64,000 nt of DNA from Closterium sp. Naga37s-1. Lineage: Eukaryota; Streptophyta; Zygnematophyceae; Desmidiales; Closteriaceae. This document shows positions 9,230-18,600 of the stretch, piece after piece. The translations under genes were made by a program, and so were the position numbers. The notes under the pieces were generated by a model. That model was given only the letters and a program-made list of their open reading frames with translations, was not told the DNA's origin and ran no database searches. Each line of letters opens with the position of its first letter. Within the stretch, counting starts at the first letter, position 1. The stretch is from contig CANJKZ010000114.1 of NCBI GenBank assembly GCA_947471745.1, forward strand, positions 496,001 through 560,000, given 5' to 3'.

Positions 9230-11106
9230 AACACTGAAAGGTGCACCTGGGACCCCCATTCCCCTCTTCTTCTCTTTCCCCCTACCCCCCATCTCCCCCA
9301 TCATTCCCCACCCATCTCAGAGGCTCAGCCAGCCCTCTCCATTTCTATACCCGCCCTTCCCTCCCCCTTCTCCCTTTCCTCCCCATTCCCCCCACCTCCC
9401 CACTCATTTCCTGCCATTGCCAGCCCCACCCTCCCCATCCCCCCACGTCCCCCCCGTTCCGCCGCCTTCCTCACCAGCAGGCGCAGGTGAATACGCGGAT
9501 GCTCCGCCACCGAGGGGTGCACCTGACGCCCCCAATCCCCTCCTTTCTCTTTCCCCCCTGCCCACCCCCCATTTCCCCCCCATCCCGCCCCCTTCCTCAC
9601 CAGCAGGCGCAGGTGAATGTGCGGATGCTCCGCCACCGAGGGGTGCACCTGCCAGCCCTATCCCCTTTCCTTCTCCCCATCCCCTCCCTCCCCCACCCCA
9701 TTTCTCCCCCCATCTCCCCCGTCCCGCCCCCCCTCCTCACCAGCAGGCGCAGGTGAATGCGCGGATGCTCCGCCACCGAGGGGTGCACCTGCCGCCCCCA
9801 ATCCCCTCCTGTCTCTTTCCCCCCTGCCCACCCCCCATTTGCCCCCCATCCCGCGCCCTCTCTCACCAGCAGGCGCAGGTGAATGCGCGGATGCTCCGCC
9901 ACTGAGGGGTGCACCTGCGACCCTGCGGAACGGGGTTTAGGGTTTTGAAGATGGAAAGGCGGGGGGGAACAGAGGGGAGAGAGGGGGAGAGGGGGGGACG
10001 GGGGAGGGAGGGGGGAGGGAAGGGGGAAACGGGGGGGGGACAAATGGGGGGGAGAGGGGGAGGTTTGGAGTGTGGGGAGAAGAAGGGGATGAAATCTATC
10101 TTGACCAAACGCAGAGGAAACGGAAAAGGGGATAAGGCAGCGGGGAGGAGAAACGGGAAGGTGGGGGAGATGGGGAGATGGGGAGAAGGGGAAGAAGAGG
10201 AGGGGGGGAGGGGGGGGGGAACAGGAAGGGAGGCAGGAGAGAGCATGGGATGGGATGAAAAGCAAACAGCAACATGTGGAAGAGAGGGGCGGAGCAGTAG
10301 AGGGAAGGGAAGAACGGAGCAGTAAGCAGGAAAATGGTGAGTATATTATTATGAGCGGAGAACGAGACTTTTTAATTTAGAATGACACATGGATACAGCA
10401 ATGTCAGGTTTTGTCGAATGATATGCACGCTCCATTCAGTCCAATTGAATATTCCCTTCTAATCAGGAAAAAACATAGTAATTCCATTCCGTACTCTCGA
10501 TATAGACTAACCTGCGTAGCCAATAAGGTCGACTTCTAGTCCCGCCTGCACGTTCCAAAGCATCACGCACAAGAGGGAGCTTACCATAAGTAACGCGAAT
10601 CCATTATACTCAATATAAGATACTCCGTGACATGTATGTGAGCAACGCATTTCGTAAACTTGGTAGGAATGGCGCCGCGATAGGAGTCCATGTAAAGAAT
10701 CTATTGGCTGCAGCACGGTACCGCAGGATAAGGCATTTTCAACTCACTATTCTTAGATTCTCAGCACACTTAACGGCCTTCAGAGTGCGTCACTATTCAC
10801 ATGAAGGTTAGTGTCAACTTATACGAAATCCGGCAAATGAATCCCGCGCGGTCTGAGAGCAGTTCGCCATGTAACAACTGAATGCGTTGACGAAACGAGC
10901 GAACGTCGCGTATAGCGCACAGAAACGTAAAGCCACCTCGTAACCTATTGGCTAGCAATACGTATAGATCACGGCTGGCGATAACTGTCGCGAGAAGTTG
11001 GATTCACCTGATTGGCTAGCGACAGCGCGTGGTACTGCATGCGAGGGCTGCGACCCACATCGCCGACCACCACCACCGCCGCGCGACCGCGCCGCCGCCT
11101 CGTCAT
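1..11106 (-). CDS. ALG1: ALG1-like chitobiosyldiphosphodolichol beta-mannosyltransferase, exons 1-6, partial
   Basis: ALG1 (GT33 family) adds the first mannose to GlcNAc2-PP-dolichol on the cytosolic face of the ER. Exon 1 (11106-11008) starts at an ATG and encodes an Arg-rich start, a valine strand and [17 protein letters not shown], the family's N-terminal signature. Exon 2 (10545-10512) gives [11 protein letters not shown]. Exon 3 (9922-9867) gives [15 protein letters not shown]. Exon 4 (8807-8673) carries a hydrophobic segment and [10 protein letters not shown]. Exon 5 (8230-8082) gives NPPTIPTF and [13 protein letters not shown]. Exon 6 (from 458) gives [16 protein letters not shown]. 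Phases match at every junction (0, 1, 0, 0, 2), and the joined order is collinear with ALG1. The rest lies beyond base 1. Exons 3-6 have extra copies and copia A sits between exons 5 and 6, so whether a functional mRNA is made is unknown. The family call is firm; function of this copy is inferred. Confidence 0.85.
481..689. other. Intron between ALG1 exons 5 and 6, low complexity
   Basis: This stretch is C-rich on the minus strand and ends in a long pyrimidine tract before the exon 6 acceptor. No coding feature was seen. Confidence 0.5.
690..780 (-). pseudogene. Decayed fourth copy of ALG1 exon 5 (3' part)
   Basis: The minus strand reads [10 protein letters not shown] followed by [12 protein letters not shown], matching the end of exon 5. 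The GT donor is lost and the first half is unrecognisable. It lies on the other side of copia A from the exon 5 array, so copia A separated copies of one exon. Confidence 0.7.
826..952 (+). repeat. Copia A 5' LTR
   Basis: This is a 127-bp LTR, unusually short for copia, with TG...CA ends. It appears identical base for base to the 3' copy. TATAT near its start could serve in transcription, which is a guess. Confidence 0.95.
953..965 (+). other. Copia A primer binding site
   Basis: TGGTATTAAGAGC directly follows the 5' LTR and resembles the complement of the 3' end of initiator tRNA-Met, the usual copia primer. Confidence 0.8.
966..1595 (+). repeat. Copia A leader with GC-rich tandem repeats
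   Basis: This is the untranslated leader. It contains repeats of GCGCCCTCGAGCGCC and, just before gag, four tandem copies of a 20-bp unit of the type CCGAACCGAGCCGCGCCGCC. No conserved gene was seen. Confidence 0.65.
1596..7664 (+). pseudogene. Copia A gag-pol polyprotein, two frameshifts
   Basis: The frame opens with [15 protein letters not shown] (Gag). It then has a Gly-only tract (2395-2615), a zinc-knuckle-like segment (2720-2800) and the protease DSGAS (near 3137). Next come the integrase HHCC region and core (MDVWGP, HSDRGG, NGVAERR; 3540-4200), a repeat linker, reverse transcriptase with YVDD (near 6680) and RNase H ([23 protein letters not shown]). Compared with copia B, there is a +1 shift in a C-run near 2060 and a -1 shift in a C-run near 4540. 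Both lie in homopolymers, so sequencing error is possible. Otherwise the reading is collinear with copia B. Confidence 0.9.
4620..5370 (+). repeat. Copia A integrase-RT linker repeats
   Basis: The linker has two tandem regions: [14 protein letters not shown] 15/30-bp units (4625-4860), and a GCT/GGA-rich tract encoding Ala-Gly (5050-5345). It lies between integrase and reverse transcriptase, where the other copia copies carry different repeats. Confidence 0.85.
7888..7897 (+). other. Copia A polypurine tract
   Basis: TATGGGGGTG immediately precedes the 3' LTR. The same tract precedes the 3' LTR of copia B. Confidence 0.75.
7898..8024 (+). repeat. Copia A 3' LTR
   Basis: This 127-bp LTR is identical to 826-952 by direct reading. 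It is followed by the CCCTT target duplicate at 8025-8029. Confidence 0.95.
8040..8081. repeat. (ACACGC)n microsatellite
   Basis: This hexanucleotide run abuts the donor site of ALG1 exon 5. Confidence 0.85.
8082..8546 (-). repeat. ALG1 exon 5 array, one complete and two truncated copies
   Basis: The complete copy (8230-8082, 149 bp) encodes NPPTIPTF through HPLVKIHK and ends TG|GTGCGT. That split Trp codon is completed by the first base of exon 6. A copy at 8419-8311 stops after TLFGL. A copy at about 8546-8479 stops after FAGLVRR. All three keep the [10 protein letters not shown] core. Confidence 0.85.
8673..9130 (-). repeat. ALG1 exon 4 array, one complete and two truncated copies
   Basis: The complete copy (8807-8673, 45 codons) begins [18 protein letters not shown] and ends at a CAG|GTGAGG donor. 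A second copy (8984-8901) stops after VLCFL. A third (about 9128-9079) keeps only GVPFPSGLS and a fragment of the end. The intervening sequence is purine-rich on the plus strand, so on the minus strand these introns are pyrimidine-rich. Confidence 0.82.
9185..9228. repeat. (CAG)n microsatellite
   Basis: About 15 CAG/GCA units lie in the intron between the ALG1 exon 3 and exon 4 arrays. Confidence 0.9.
9475..9922 (-). repeat. ALG1 exon 3 array, four copies
   Basis: Four copies of the exon lie at 9922-9867, 9788-9741, 9648-9601 and 9522-9475, at spacings of 126-140 bp that include G-rich intron sequence. Only the first has the acceptor (TTCCGCAG) that gives the correct phase with exon 2. The other three begin after GGCAG-like or related sites and keep [16 protein letters not shown] in phase 0, each ending at a GTGAGG-like donor. 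Including an extra copy would insert 16 residues in frame. Confidence 0.85.
9923..10511. other. ALG1 intron 2
   Basis: On the plus strand 9950-10320 is strongly purine-rich with G-runs, so the minus-strand intron is a long pyrimidine tract. No other gene or repeat unit was seen. Confidence 0.6.
10512..10545 (-). other. ALG1: ALG1 exon 2 (34 bp micro-exon)
   Basis: This 34-bp exon lies between a GTGCAG acceptor and a CAG|GTTAGT donor and encodes [11 protein letters not shown] plus one base. The leftover base completes a Gly codon with exon 3 copy 1. It is in single copy. Confidence 0.78.
11008..11106 (-). other. ALG1: ALG1 exon 1 with start codon
   Basis: This exon is 33 codons from the ATG at 11106-11104 to a CAG|GTGAAT donor. 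It encodes the Rossmann-type beta strand and the [17 protein letters not shown] loop of the first GT-B half-domain. It is in single copy, unlike exons 3-6. Confidence 0.85.
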
Positions 11107-11639
11107 TCGGCAACGCCTACGCTTCGGCAATCCCTAAGCTTAAAAAACTTGTAGGATCGGATCTAGGCGTGAAACCATGAAATGGAAACCATTAGGTCAA
11201 GAAGATTCGGTGGATGCAACAAAACGATTCAGCCGAATCGCGAACGATGCAACAATTTCGACCAAAGAGGCATGCGGGATTATAAGTAGCACGAGACTTG
11301 TGGGCTAAACCAGCCCGTAGCTATTCAGATGTAAGCCCGTCACAGACATCCGTTTCTTTATTATTTATGAGTTGTATAAAGAAGAGTGCGCAGGATTCAA
11401 TAACGCGGGTGATTACAACTAGTGCGTGAATAATGAAGCCTAGCACACATATAGTGAAGGCTAGCCAGGCCGAGGTCGTGGGACCGCGAATGGTTGGGTG
11501 CAGGTTCGGGGTTGGGAAACCTGAAGGCGACGCGAGGGACGTTCGGAGGGCGAGGTCATTGGACCGAGCCTGGAACTCCGAAAGTTGGAGTTGTACGCGT
11601 ATGGAGTACCGCAGTAAGGATTTAGGGAAAATCCCCCCT
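11107..11639. other. Sequence upstream of ALG1, possible gypsy LTR remnant
   Basis: This stretch has no supported reading frame. The plus-strand CCCCCCTCTTT near 11633 reads as a purine tract on the minus strand and may be the gypsy polypurine tract. In that case part of this stretch is a decayed gypsy 3' LTR next to the ALG1 promoter. LTR ends were not identified. Confidence 0.35.
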
Positions 11640-11785
11640 CTTTAAGAAAGGTGGTCAATATTAGGCACGTGGCCTCGGGAAAGGTAAACCCGGAGTACCG
11701 AGTGGCCTTGTAGCGAGTCGGGCGTGACCCACGTATCATCTTCACTCGTGTGATCGACCCATCGCAGCACGAAATCGATGTGGCG

Positions 11786-12840
11786 TCATGTCGGCGTCAC
11801 ACGCACTCGATGATTCAAAATCTTCCAGGGCTGAAGTCTCGGGTCTGCCACATGGCGAACACTTGGCGCGATGTTGGGGCGGGGGACGTCGGACGACTGT
11901 GGTGCGACGTAATGACGCAGCAGACTGACGAGGAATGCGTCGTGAATTTTCCAGTCATCCGAAAGCAGCAGCTTCGCCGTGACAGGTGTCAGCATCTTAA
12001 TGGTGCGGAAAGGCCCCACGTAGCGGGGGCGAAGTTTCGCCGGCAGGGGCAGTCGAAGATTCTTCGTGTCCAGGAGGACCATATGCCCGTCGCGAAAGTG
12101 TAAATCCCTTTGGCGTATATTAGCGTTGCGGTTAGCGACAGTATTTGCCTTCCGGATAAATTCCGCTGCTTTGTCGCGAGCTGCCTGGAGTTCCGTGACA
12201 AACTGTTAGGATCGTGGTACCGACTTGTCGAGGGTCGTTGACGAGGGTACCACGGAGTCTATCCTGTACTTCAGGTAGAACTGCGATTGGTTAGTCGTTG
12301 CAGAGGGTGCGTTGTTACACGCAAACTCTAGCATCGGGAGTGAGTCCTCCCATTTGGACAGGTCGGGGCAGTTGGTGTGAATCAGCTGCTCCATGGTTTG
12401 ATTTGTCCTTTCTGTCTGACCGCCAGTCTGCGGGTGGTATGACGATGAAAATTGCAGCGGGTGGCGTACTGTGCTCACGTCTCCTACCATAATTTCGATG
12501 CAAATTTCGGATCTCAATCGCTGATGATCGCCGAAGGTAACCCGTGTAGGCGTACGACGGTTGAGATGAACAGCTTCGCTATTTCTTCGGCTGTAATTGT
12601 CATGCGGCATGGTGAGAAATGCGCCATTTTTGTTAAACGGTCAACGACGACCAAAACCGAGTCGTTGCGACTTGCGCCAGCTGACAACCCGGTGACGAAA
12701 TCCATCGTCACTTGTTGCCACGGTCGTTCGGGTGGCTCGAGGGGCTGCAGCAATCCAGCTGGCCATTGTCGCGACGACTTCACGGCTGGGCAGGTCGGGC
12801 AGGTTGTCACGTAGCGCTGCACGTCCTACAGCATAACGGG
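11786..12840 (-). pseudogene. Gypsy integrase
   Basis: Zinc-binding residues YVTTCPTCPAVK are followed by the core TMDFVTGL (first Asp). A degraded FGDHQRLRSE segment comes next at the second Asp, then HPQTGGQTERTNQ with the catalytic Glu. The C-terminal KLRPRYVGPF segment is typical of gypsy integrase tails. Frames change near 12510 and 12200. No chromodomain was recognised. Confidence 0.85.
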
Positions 12841-13019
12841 CCAATAATAATTCCGCTGCAGCAGCGTGAGTGTTTTATCGATGCCGAAATGCCCAGAGAG
12901 GTTAGACTCGTGAACCTCCTGCGCCAGCAACTCTTATAAGGGCCGGTATGACGGGACCCAAATTCGGTTCGTACTGGCTTGTAGGTAATAATTCCCGTGC
13001 TACGTCGTGGATTGGTGGT

Positions 13020-13199
13020 GTTGGTTTCGCTTGAAGAAGCGATCGGTTTTGTACCCGTGGGCGAATAGTCCTGATAAGAGCGGGTTGGAGTGGGTGATGA
13101 GTACAGCTGCGGTCTGCATCGATGGTCGGGTCAGGGCGTCGGCGATGTTGTTGGCGCCCTTCTTGTACGTGATGGTGTAGTGAAAGTTGGATTCCAGGT
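13020..13199 (-). pseudogene. Gypsy RNase H end and linker
   Basis: The minus strand reads RYLESNFHYTITYKKG and ANNIADALTRPS, the end of the gypsy RNase H region. Its N-terminal continuation lies 10.4 kb away at 23651, across the pogo insertion. Confidence 0.85.
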
Positions 13200-13227
13200 A
13201 CCGTATCAACCCGGATAGAAGCGCAGG
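13200..13227 (+). repeat. Pogo element terminal inverted repeat, left
   Basis: This pairs with 23623-23650 with one or no mismatches over about 28 bp (ACCGTATCA, A/C, CCCGGATAGAAGCGCAGG). Confidence 0.8.
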
Positions 13228-13607
13228 CCTATGTTAAGCGCATGCGCTTATATCTGGAGCAATGCGCTTGTGCCCGATCCTCAATTAGAAGCACACCCCT
13301 TCAGAAATCGTTACTTATTATAAGCCCACCCTTTTTAGGAAAAGAGTTTTATTATTATTTATTGTTGGTTCTTCTCTAAAAGCCATCCCTTAGCTACTCT
13401 CGCGACAAGACTAGTTTTCCATTATGATGAAAATTTTCATACAAGTCTAACGACTACCAACCAAACATACTAAAGCCTTCACATGGCTTCTACACCTAGT
13501 CTAGCCTAAGGGAGGTCGTCCTCCCCATCGGACTCTGGCTCCTGGCAATTGTTGCCCCAGAAGCCATCAGCTTGGATATCGTCGTCTACATCGACTTCGT
13601 TCGAAAG

Positions 13608-15058
13608 CTAGCTCCGCCTGTGCACCATCGCCATCCCGTCCTCGCTCCCGTCAAGTGCGTTGCTAATGCTGCACGTCAGGAATGACTTCTTGATGAGTTC
13701 GGCGGGCACTGCCTTCCAGGCCCTGGAAATCCACCCGAGAACGACCGCGGGAGGCGGTTTCTTGATGTTGCCTGCAGCACATGCAAGGGAGAGGGGAAAC
13801 CAAGGCACTCTCGGTTAGAACATGCCGTTCACCTGCTGGTGCCAGTGTGCACATGGCGTCCTGCTCGAACCAGGTCTGGTACTACTGGCGCACGCTGGCC
13901 TTGAAACTTTTGTGTAGCGACACATCGAGAGGCTGAACTTCTGCCGTGCAGCCCGCCGGGATGACCGCTGGCACGATGTTGTAGTGGGCGATTTTTTTCT
14001 TCACCTCGTCCGTCAGGTGAACACGGTAGGAGTCGAGGACGAGCATCGCGCTCCGCCCCTGCACACCAAACTTCGGCTTGATGAACGGCACCACTGCCTT
14101 GTCGAGCCATTCGATGACGTTCTCCGCCGCCATCCATCCGTTCTCTTGGCAGCCGACTACCACATCTGCGCAAGAAGACGTGGTCGTTATCTTTAGTGTA
14201 ATAAAAACACATCACAAACAAAACATCTATGCGCTTGAAAAACACCCACGGCTTCAACTTCTCCCCCGTTGCCGTGCACGCAAGCATCACGGTGACTCTC
14301 TCTTTCTGGTACCCACCGCTCCGGATGGGCACCGACTTCACGCCCGTCTGCTCCACGGTGGTTGTTGCCGGCATCTCCAGCCACAGAGGCGTCTGGTCGG
14401 CATTGATGATATAACGATTGTCGATGTCGTAATCATGCCGTGCTTCACGTACAAACGTCCAAAAATCCTTGCACTTGGTCGCCACGTCTGCGCATGGGGA
14501 GGAAAGAACGTAGTGGAAGGCGGATAATTAACAGGTTTTAAATACAGGGTCTGGAGTAACCATAACAATAAGAATAACATGCGAATTCGCAGGAATTCAA
14601 CAGAAACCAGGTTACTCACGTTGCTGGGTTTTCTGCGCCACCTTGGTTTTCATGCGCACGCTGAGGTTCCATCGCTTGCGGAACCGCTCCGACCATCGCT
14701 GACTGCCTTTCAAGTTAACATCCGGGAAAAGAACCTTCATCACCTCGCGAGACCACCCCTGCAGACGGCCCACCGACACTGCAACACCCCGGCGACGCCA
14801 GTCAAGGTGTTGCGAGTAGAATTTGATCTCCATCGACTGGTACCAGGACGGTCTACCGTGCCCATGTAGCCGCTTCTGTGCGCTGTGGGTGTCCTTGAGT
14901 TGTTGCGCCTGGTTCTTCCATTCTGTCAAGCACCTGCGGTGGATGCCGGACTCCCGCACCACCTCGGATACCAGTGCCGCAAGCTCCAGGCGCAGTAGCC
15001 ACTTAAACTTCTCCTGGGCGGTGTAGGAGTTACGCTTGTGTTGCGACAGCTTCTGCAT
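13608..15058 (-). pseudogene. Pogo-like transposase, DNA-binding and DDE exons
   Basis: The exon at 15058-14612 has two helix-turn-helix regions, a psq-like one near KFKWLLRLELAALVSEVV and a CENP-B-like one ending RFRKRWNLSVRMKTKVAQ. The exon from 14487 carries the first catalytic Asp (INADQTPLWLEM). The exon at 14163-13882 carries the second (LVLDSYRVHL) and third (VQPLDVSLHKSF). The last exon (13770-13608) has the CSISNALDGSEDGM tail. All three acidic residues are present, giving a DDD triad typical of pogo/Tigger. Some exon borders lack clear sites, so intactness is doubtful. Confidence 0.8.
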
Positions 15059-15315
15059 GGGAGAGAGGGGGCGTGCATCTCGGTTCTCAGAAGAGGGGTA
15101 GGGACGTTTTTATTAATCGGCGGGTAAGTAGGAATCAGGATCTTTTCGCGTGGCCGCCACCAGGACTCCACACCGTCGTCGTCCGCGGCGCCCGCACCGC
15201 CCTCTGGGAACACGTCCGCCTTTGTGCCAGCCTCGGCGCCCGTTTCATCGTCGCCAACCGTTTCGCCGTCGCCGCGGGGCTGCTCGTCGGCGGCAACACC
15301 GTCGTCGGCGCCCAC

Positions 15316-15447
15316 TGTTGGAATCACTGAACAGGAATGGATGAACTAGTAATGAAAAGAGTACAAGTACCTAACCCTAGAATTGTGTACCCCCTATAGG
15401 CTAACCCACTGTAGCCTAAACTAACACAACATATATAATGTTTGACA
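15316..15447 (-). repeat. Copia B 3' LTR
   Basis: This is a 132-bp LTR with TG...CA ends. It is identical to 22568-22699 by direct comparison. A polypurine tract (minus-strand TATGGGGGTG) abuts it at 15448-15457. Confidence 0.95.
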
Positions 15448-15623
15448 CACCCCCATAGGCAAAGTGGGGGAGAACTAGGGGTCACAAGACCAGTCAAGGC
15501 AAAGCAAGGCAAAACAAGCTCAGGGTGGATCTCAAGGATACCACACAAATTCCGAGCACAAGCAAGTGGTCACAAGACCAGTTCACATGCAGGTTTATAT
15601 ATAGAGATCACAGTACAACAGAC

Positions 15624-18600
15624 TCAAGAAGTAAGCAAGTGAGGTCCAGTAGGCACAAGGCCTAGAAGAGTGCAAAAGCGCTGATGGTCACAAGGCTGAA
15701 GCGCCTTGGTGAACACATCAGCAGTGTTGGCCTCAGAGGCCACGTAACGCAGGCGAAGCTGACCACGCTGCTGCAGCTCTCGAGCGAGGAAGTAACGCAG
15801 AGCAATGTGCTTCGTTCTGTGCTCCAGTCTGTGCTCCTCACACAAGGCAATGGCTGCCTTGTTGTCGACGTACAGCACTGGAGGAGAACGAGGCTGCTCT
15901 CCAAGGTCGGTCAGCAAGTAGGTGAGCCAGCGTAGCTCCTGGGCCGCCATGGCTGTGGCGTAGATCTCAGCCTCACAACTGGAGCTGAGAACAGAAGAAG
16001 AGCGAGTAGAACGCCAAGAAACAGAACCAGAGCCAAGACTGAAGGAGTAACCCTGAGACGACCGCTGAGTAGCCTGGTCGTCTGCCCAAGAAGCGTCTGA
16101 GTGCCCAGTGAGAACAACTGGGACTCGCCCTCCAAGCACTAGCCCCATGCCCGACGTACTGCACAAGTAGCGCAACACCCTCTTAGCTGCATCCATGTGC
16201 TCCTTCCGGTGACGGCCGGGAGCGACATAGCGTGCAAGAATGCTGAGAGGGTATGCAAGGTCTGGTCGAGTGCAGGTCATCAGGTACATGAGGCAACCCA
16301 CAAGCTCTGGATACGGGCCACTCGGCTCTACGGACTCATCCGAAGGCAGAGCTGAGAGCGAGTGACCGGTAGGCAGAGGAGTGGGCTGAGGCGAGGAGTA
16401 CGTGAAGCGGAAGCGCTGAAGGACCTGCTGCACCATGTGTGACTGAGTCAAGGTGATGGTGCGGCGTGCTCTGTCCCGGGTGATCCGCAAGCCAAGATAG
16501 CTTGTCAGTTCACCCAGGTCTGTGCACGTGTGTCTCTTCTGCAGCTCCGACTTCACGTGGGCGAGTGCCACAGTGTCAGCAGTAGCAAAGACCAAGTCGT
16601 CGACGTACACAAGGACGTAGAACGGCGGCAGTGAGGTGTCTGTGCGTAGAAACAGCGACGGGTCAGCAGTAGAAGGCGCGAACCCAAGAGCCGCAAGCGT
16701 AGTCCTCAGTGTGTCGTGCCACTCACGAGGCGCCTGGCGGAGACCGTAGACTGGCCGTCGGAGGCTCCACTGGGTACCAGGAGGGAACGACCCAGTGAAG
16801 CCAGGTGGACGGCGCAGCCAGATCTCCTCGTGCAGGCTGCCCTGCAGGAAAGCAGTGCTGAAGTCAAGCGAGTGGAGCTCGTAGTCACGCTGAGCGGCGA
16901 CGTGCAGCAGAACCCGAAGAGTGGTCATCTTCGGGGTCGGGGAGAAGGTCTGGAAGAAGTCAACTCCCTCGCGCTGACTGAAGCCTCGTGCAACGTAACG
17001 CGCCTTGAAGACAGGCGGAGAACCCGGCGGCCGCTTCACCCTGAAAATCCACATGCCACTGACGATGTTCGCCCCAGGCGGGGGAACCTCGTCGACGTAG
17101 GTGCCTGTGGACTTCCAGGAAGCCATCTCTGTGTCCATGGCTGACTGCCACTGAGAGGAGTAGGGACCGGCCATCGCCTCTGCGTAAGAGCGTGGGGTCG
17201 GGATGTCTGGTGCATCCGGGTCTCCCTCAGGGGCAACAAGCATGGACACGAGATGGGGCAAAGCGGCAGCAAAGCACTGGAACTCCTCCTGCCTGTCCTC
17301 AAGGACGTCAGTGCCAAGAGCACACTCACCCCCGACGGACGGAGGACAGACAGACTCAGACTCAGCAACCAGGCTAGCAGCGTAGTCTAGACGACAGCGA
17401 GCAGCAAAGTCGACAAGCTCAGCAACTAAGGCAGACGCAGCAGCAGACTCAAAGGAAGGGTCAGTGACAACAGTGGCCAGGAGACGCGTGACAGCAGGAC
17501 TGGTAGCACGAAGAGAGTCTGACCCAGGGTCAGGAAGAGCAGGAAGAGAGGAAGCAGGAGGAGACGGCAGTGGGACACGCTGTGGAGCAGTGGACAGACG
17601 AAGCGCCATCCGGTGAGTGCCTGGGACAGCAGGAAGACGCTGACGCTGGACTCGACGACTAGAGAGAGCAGTGCGGACAGGCGACCCAGGACGAGACTCA
17701 GGCGACGCAGGACGAGACGCAGGCTCACGCCGCTCAGTAAGACCTCCAGTCGGACCAGTGTAAGGAGCAGGACCAAGGAGAGAGGAGGCAGACGGTAACG
17801 CCGACTGCAGCTGGACAGGCTGAGGACACGCTAAGGAGGGAGGAGGAAAAGGAGGAGGAAGCTGACCAAGAACCTGCTGAAGGAGCGGAACAAAGTACGG
17901 CTGAGACCGAGCAGCGACACCAGAGCCAGCAGGGACACCCGCACCAGGGTCCGCAGCACCAGCAGCAGCTCCAGCGCCCACGTCCTCAGCACCAGCGGTA
18001 GCTCCAACGCCCGGGTCCTCAGCACCAGCAGTAGCTCCAACGCCTGGGTCCTCAGCACCAGCAGCAGCTCCAACGCCTGGGTCCTCAGCACCAGCAGCGG
18101 CTCCAACGCCCGGGTCCTCAGCACCAGCAGCAGCTCCAACGCCCGGGTCCTCAGCACCAGCAGCGACTCCAACGCCCGGGTCCTCAGCACCAGCAGCAGC
18201 TCCAACGCCCGGGTCCTCAGTACCAGCAGCAGCTCCAACGCCCGGGTCCTCAGCACCAGCAGCAGCTCCAACAGCAGCGGGGTTCGTAACACGAGGCACG
18301 CCACTCCGAAGAGTGCAGCGCCGCTCGTACCACTCACGGATCCGCTCGCGGGAGGGGAGCTCCCGAACGGGAGAAGAAGTACTAGCACCAGTCCCAGTAG
18401 TACGTCCGGCTCGAGCGGGACCTCTCCGGAGGCTGCAGTACTCTAAGTACCACGCACGTAGCTGCTCCGAGGAGAGGGCTCCTCCAGGTGCAGGACTCCC
18501 AGACCTCGTACCTCCAGACGCAGAACCCCCAGACTCCGGACTCCGCAGCTCAGTACCACGAGGCTCCACACCCCCAAGCTCAGCACCCTCAAGCTCCACA

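Noticed and set aside
9475..9922. Regularly spaced 48-bp repeats resembling a CRISPR array
   Set aside because: The repeats encode an ALG1 exon with splice sites, spacers are low-complexity and unequal, and the window is eukaryotic.
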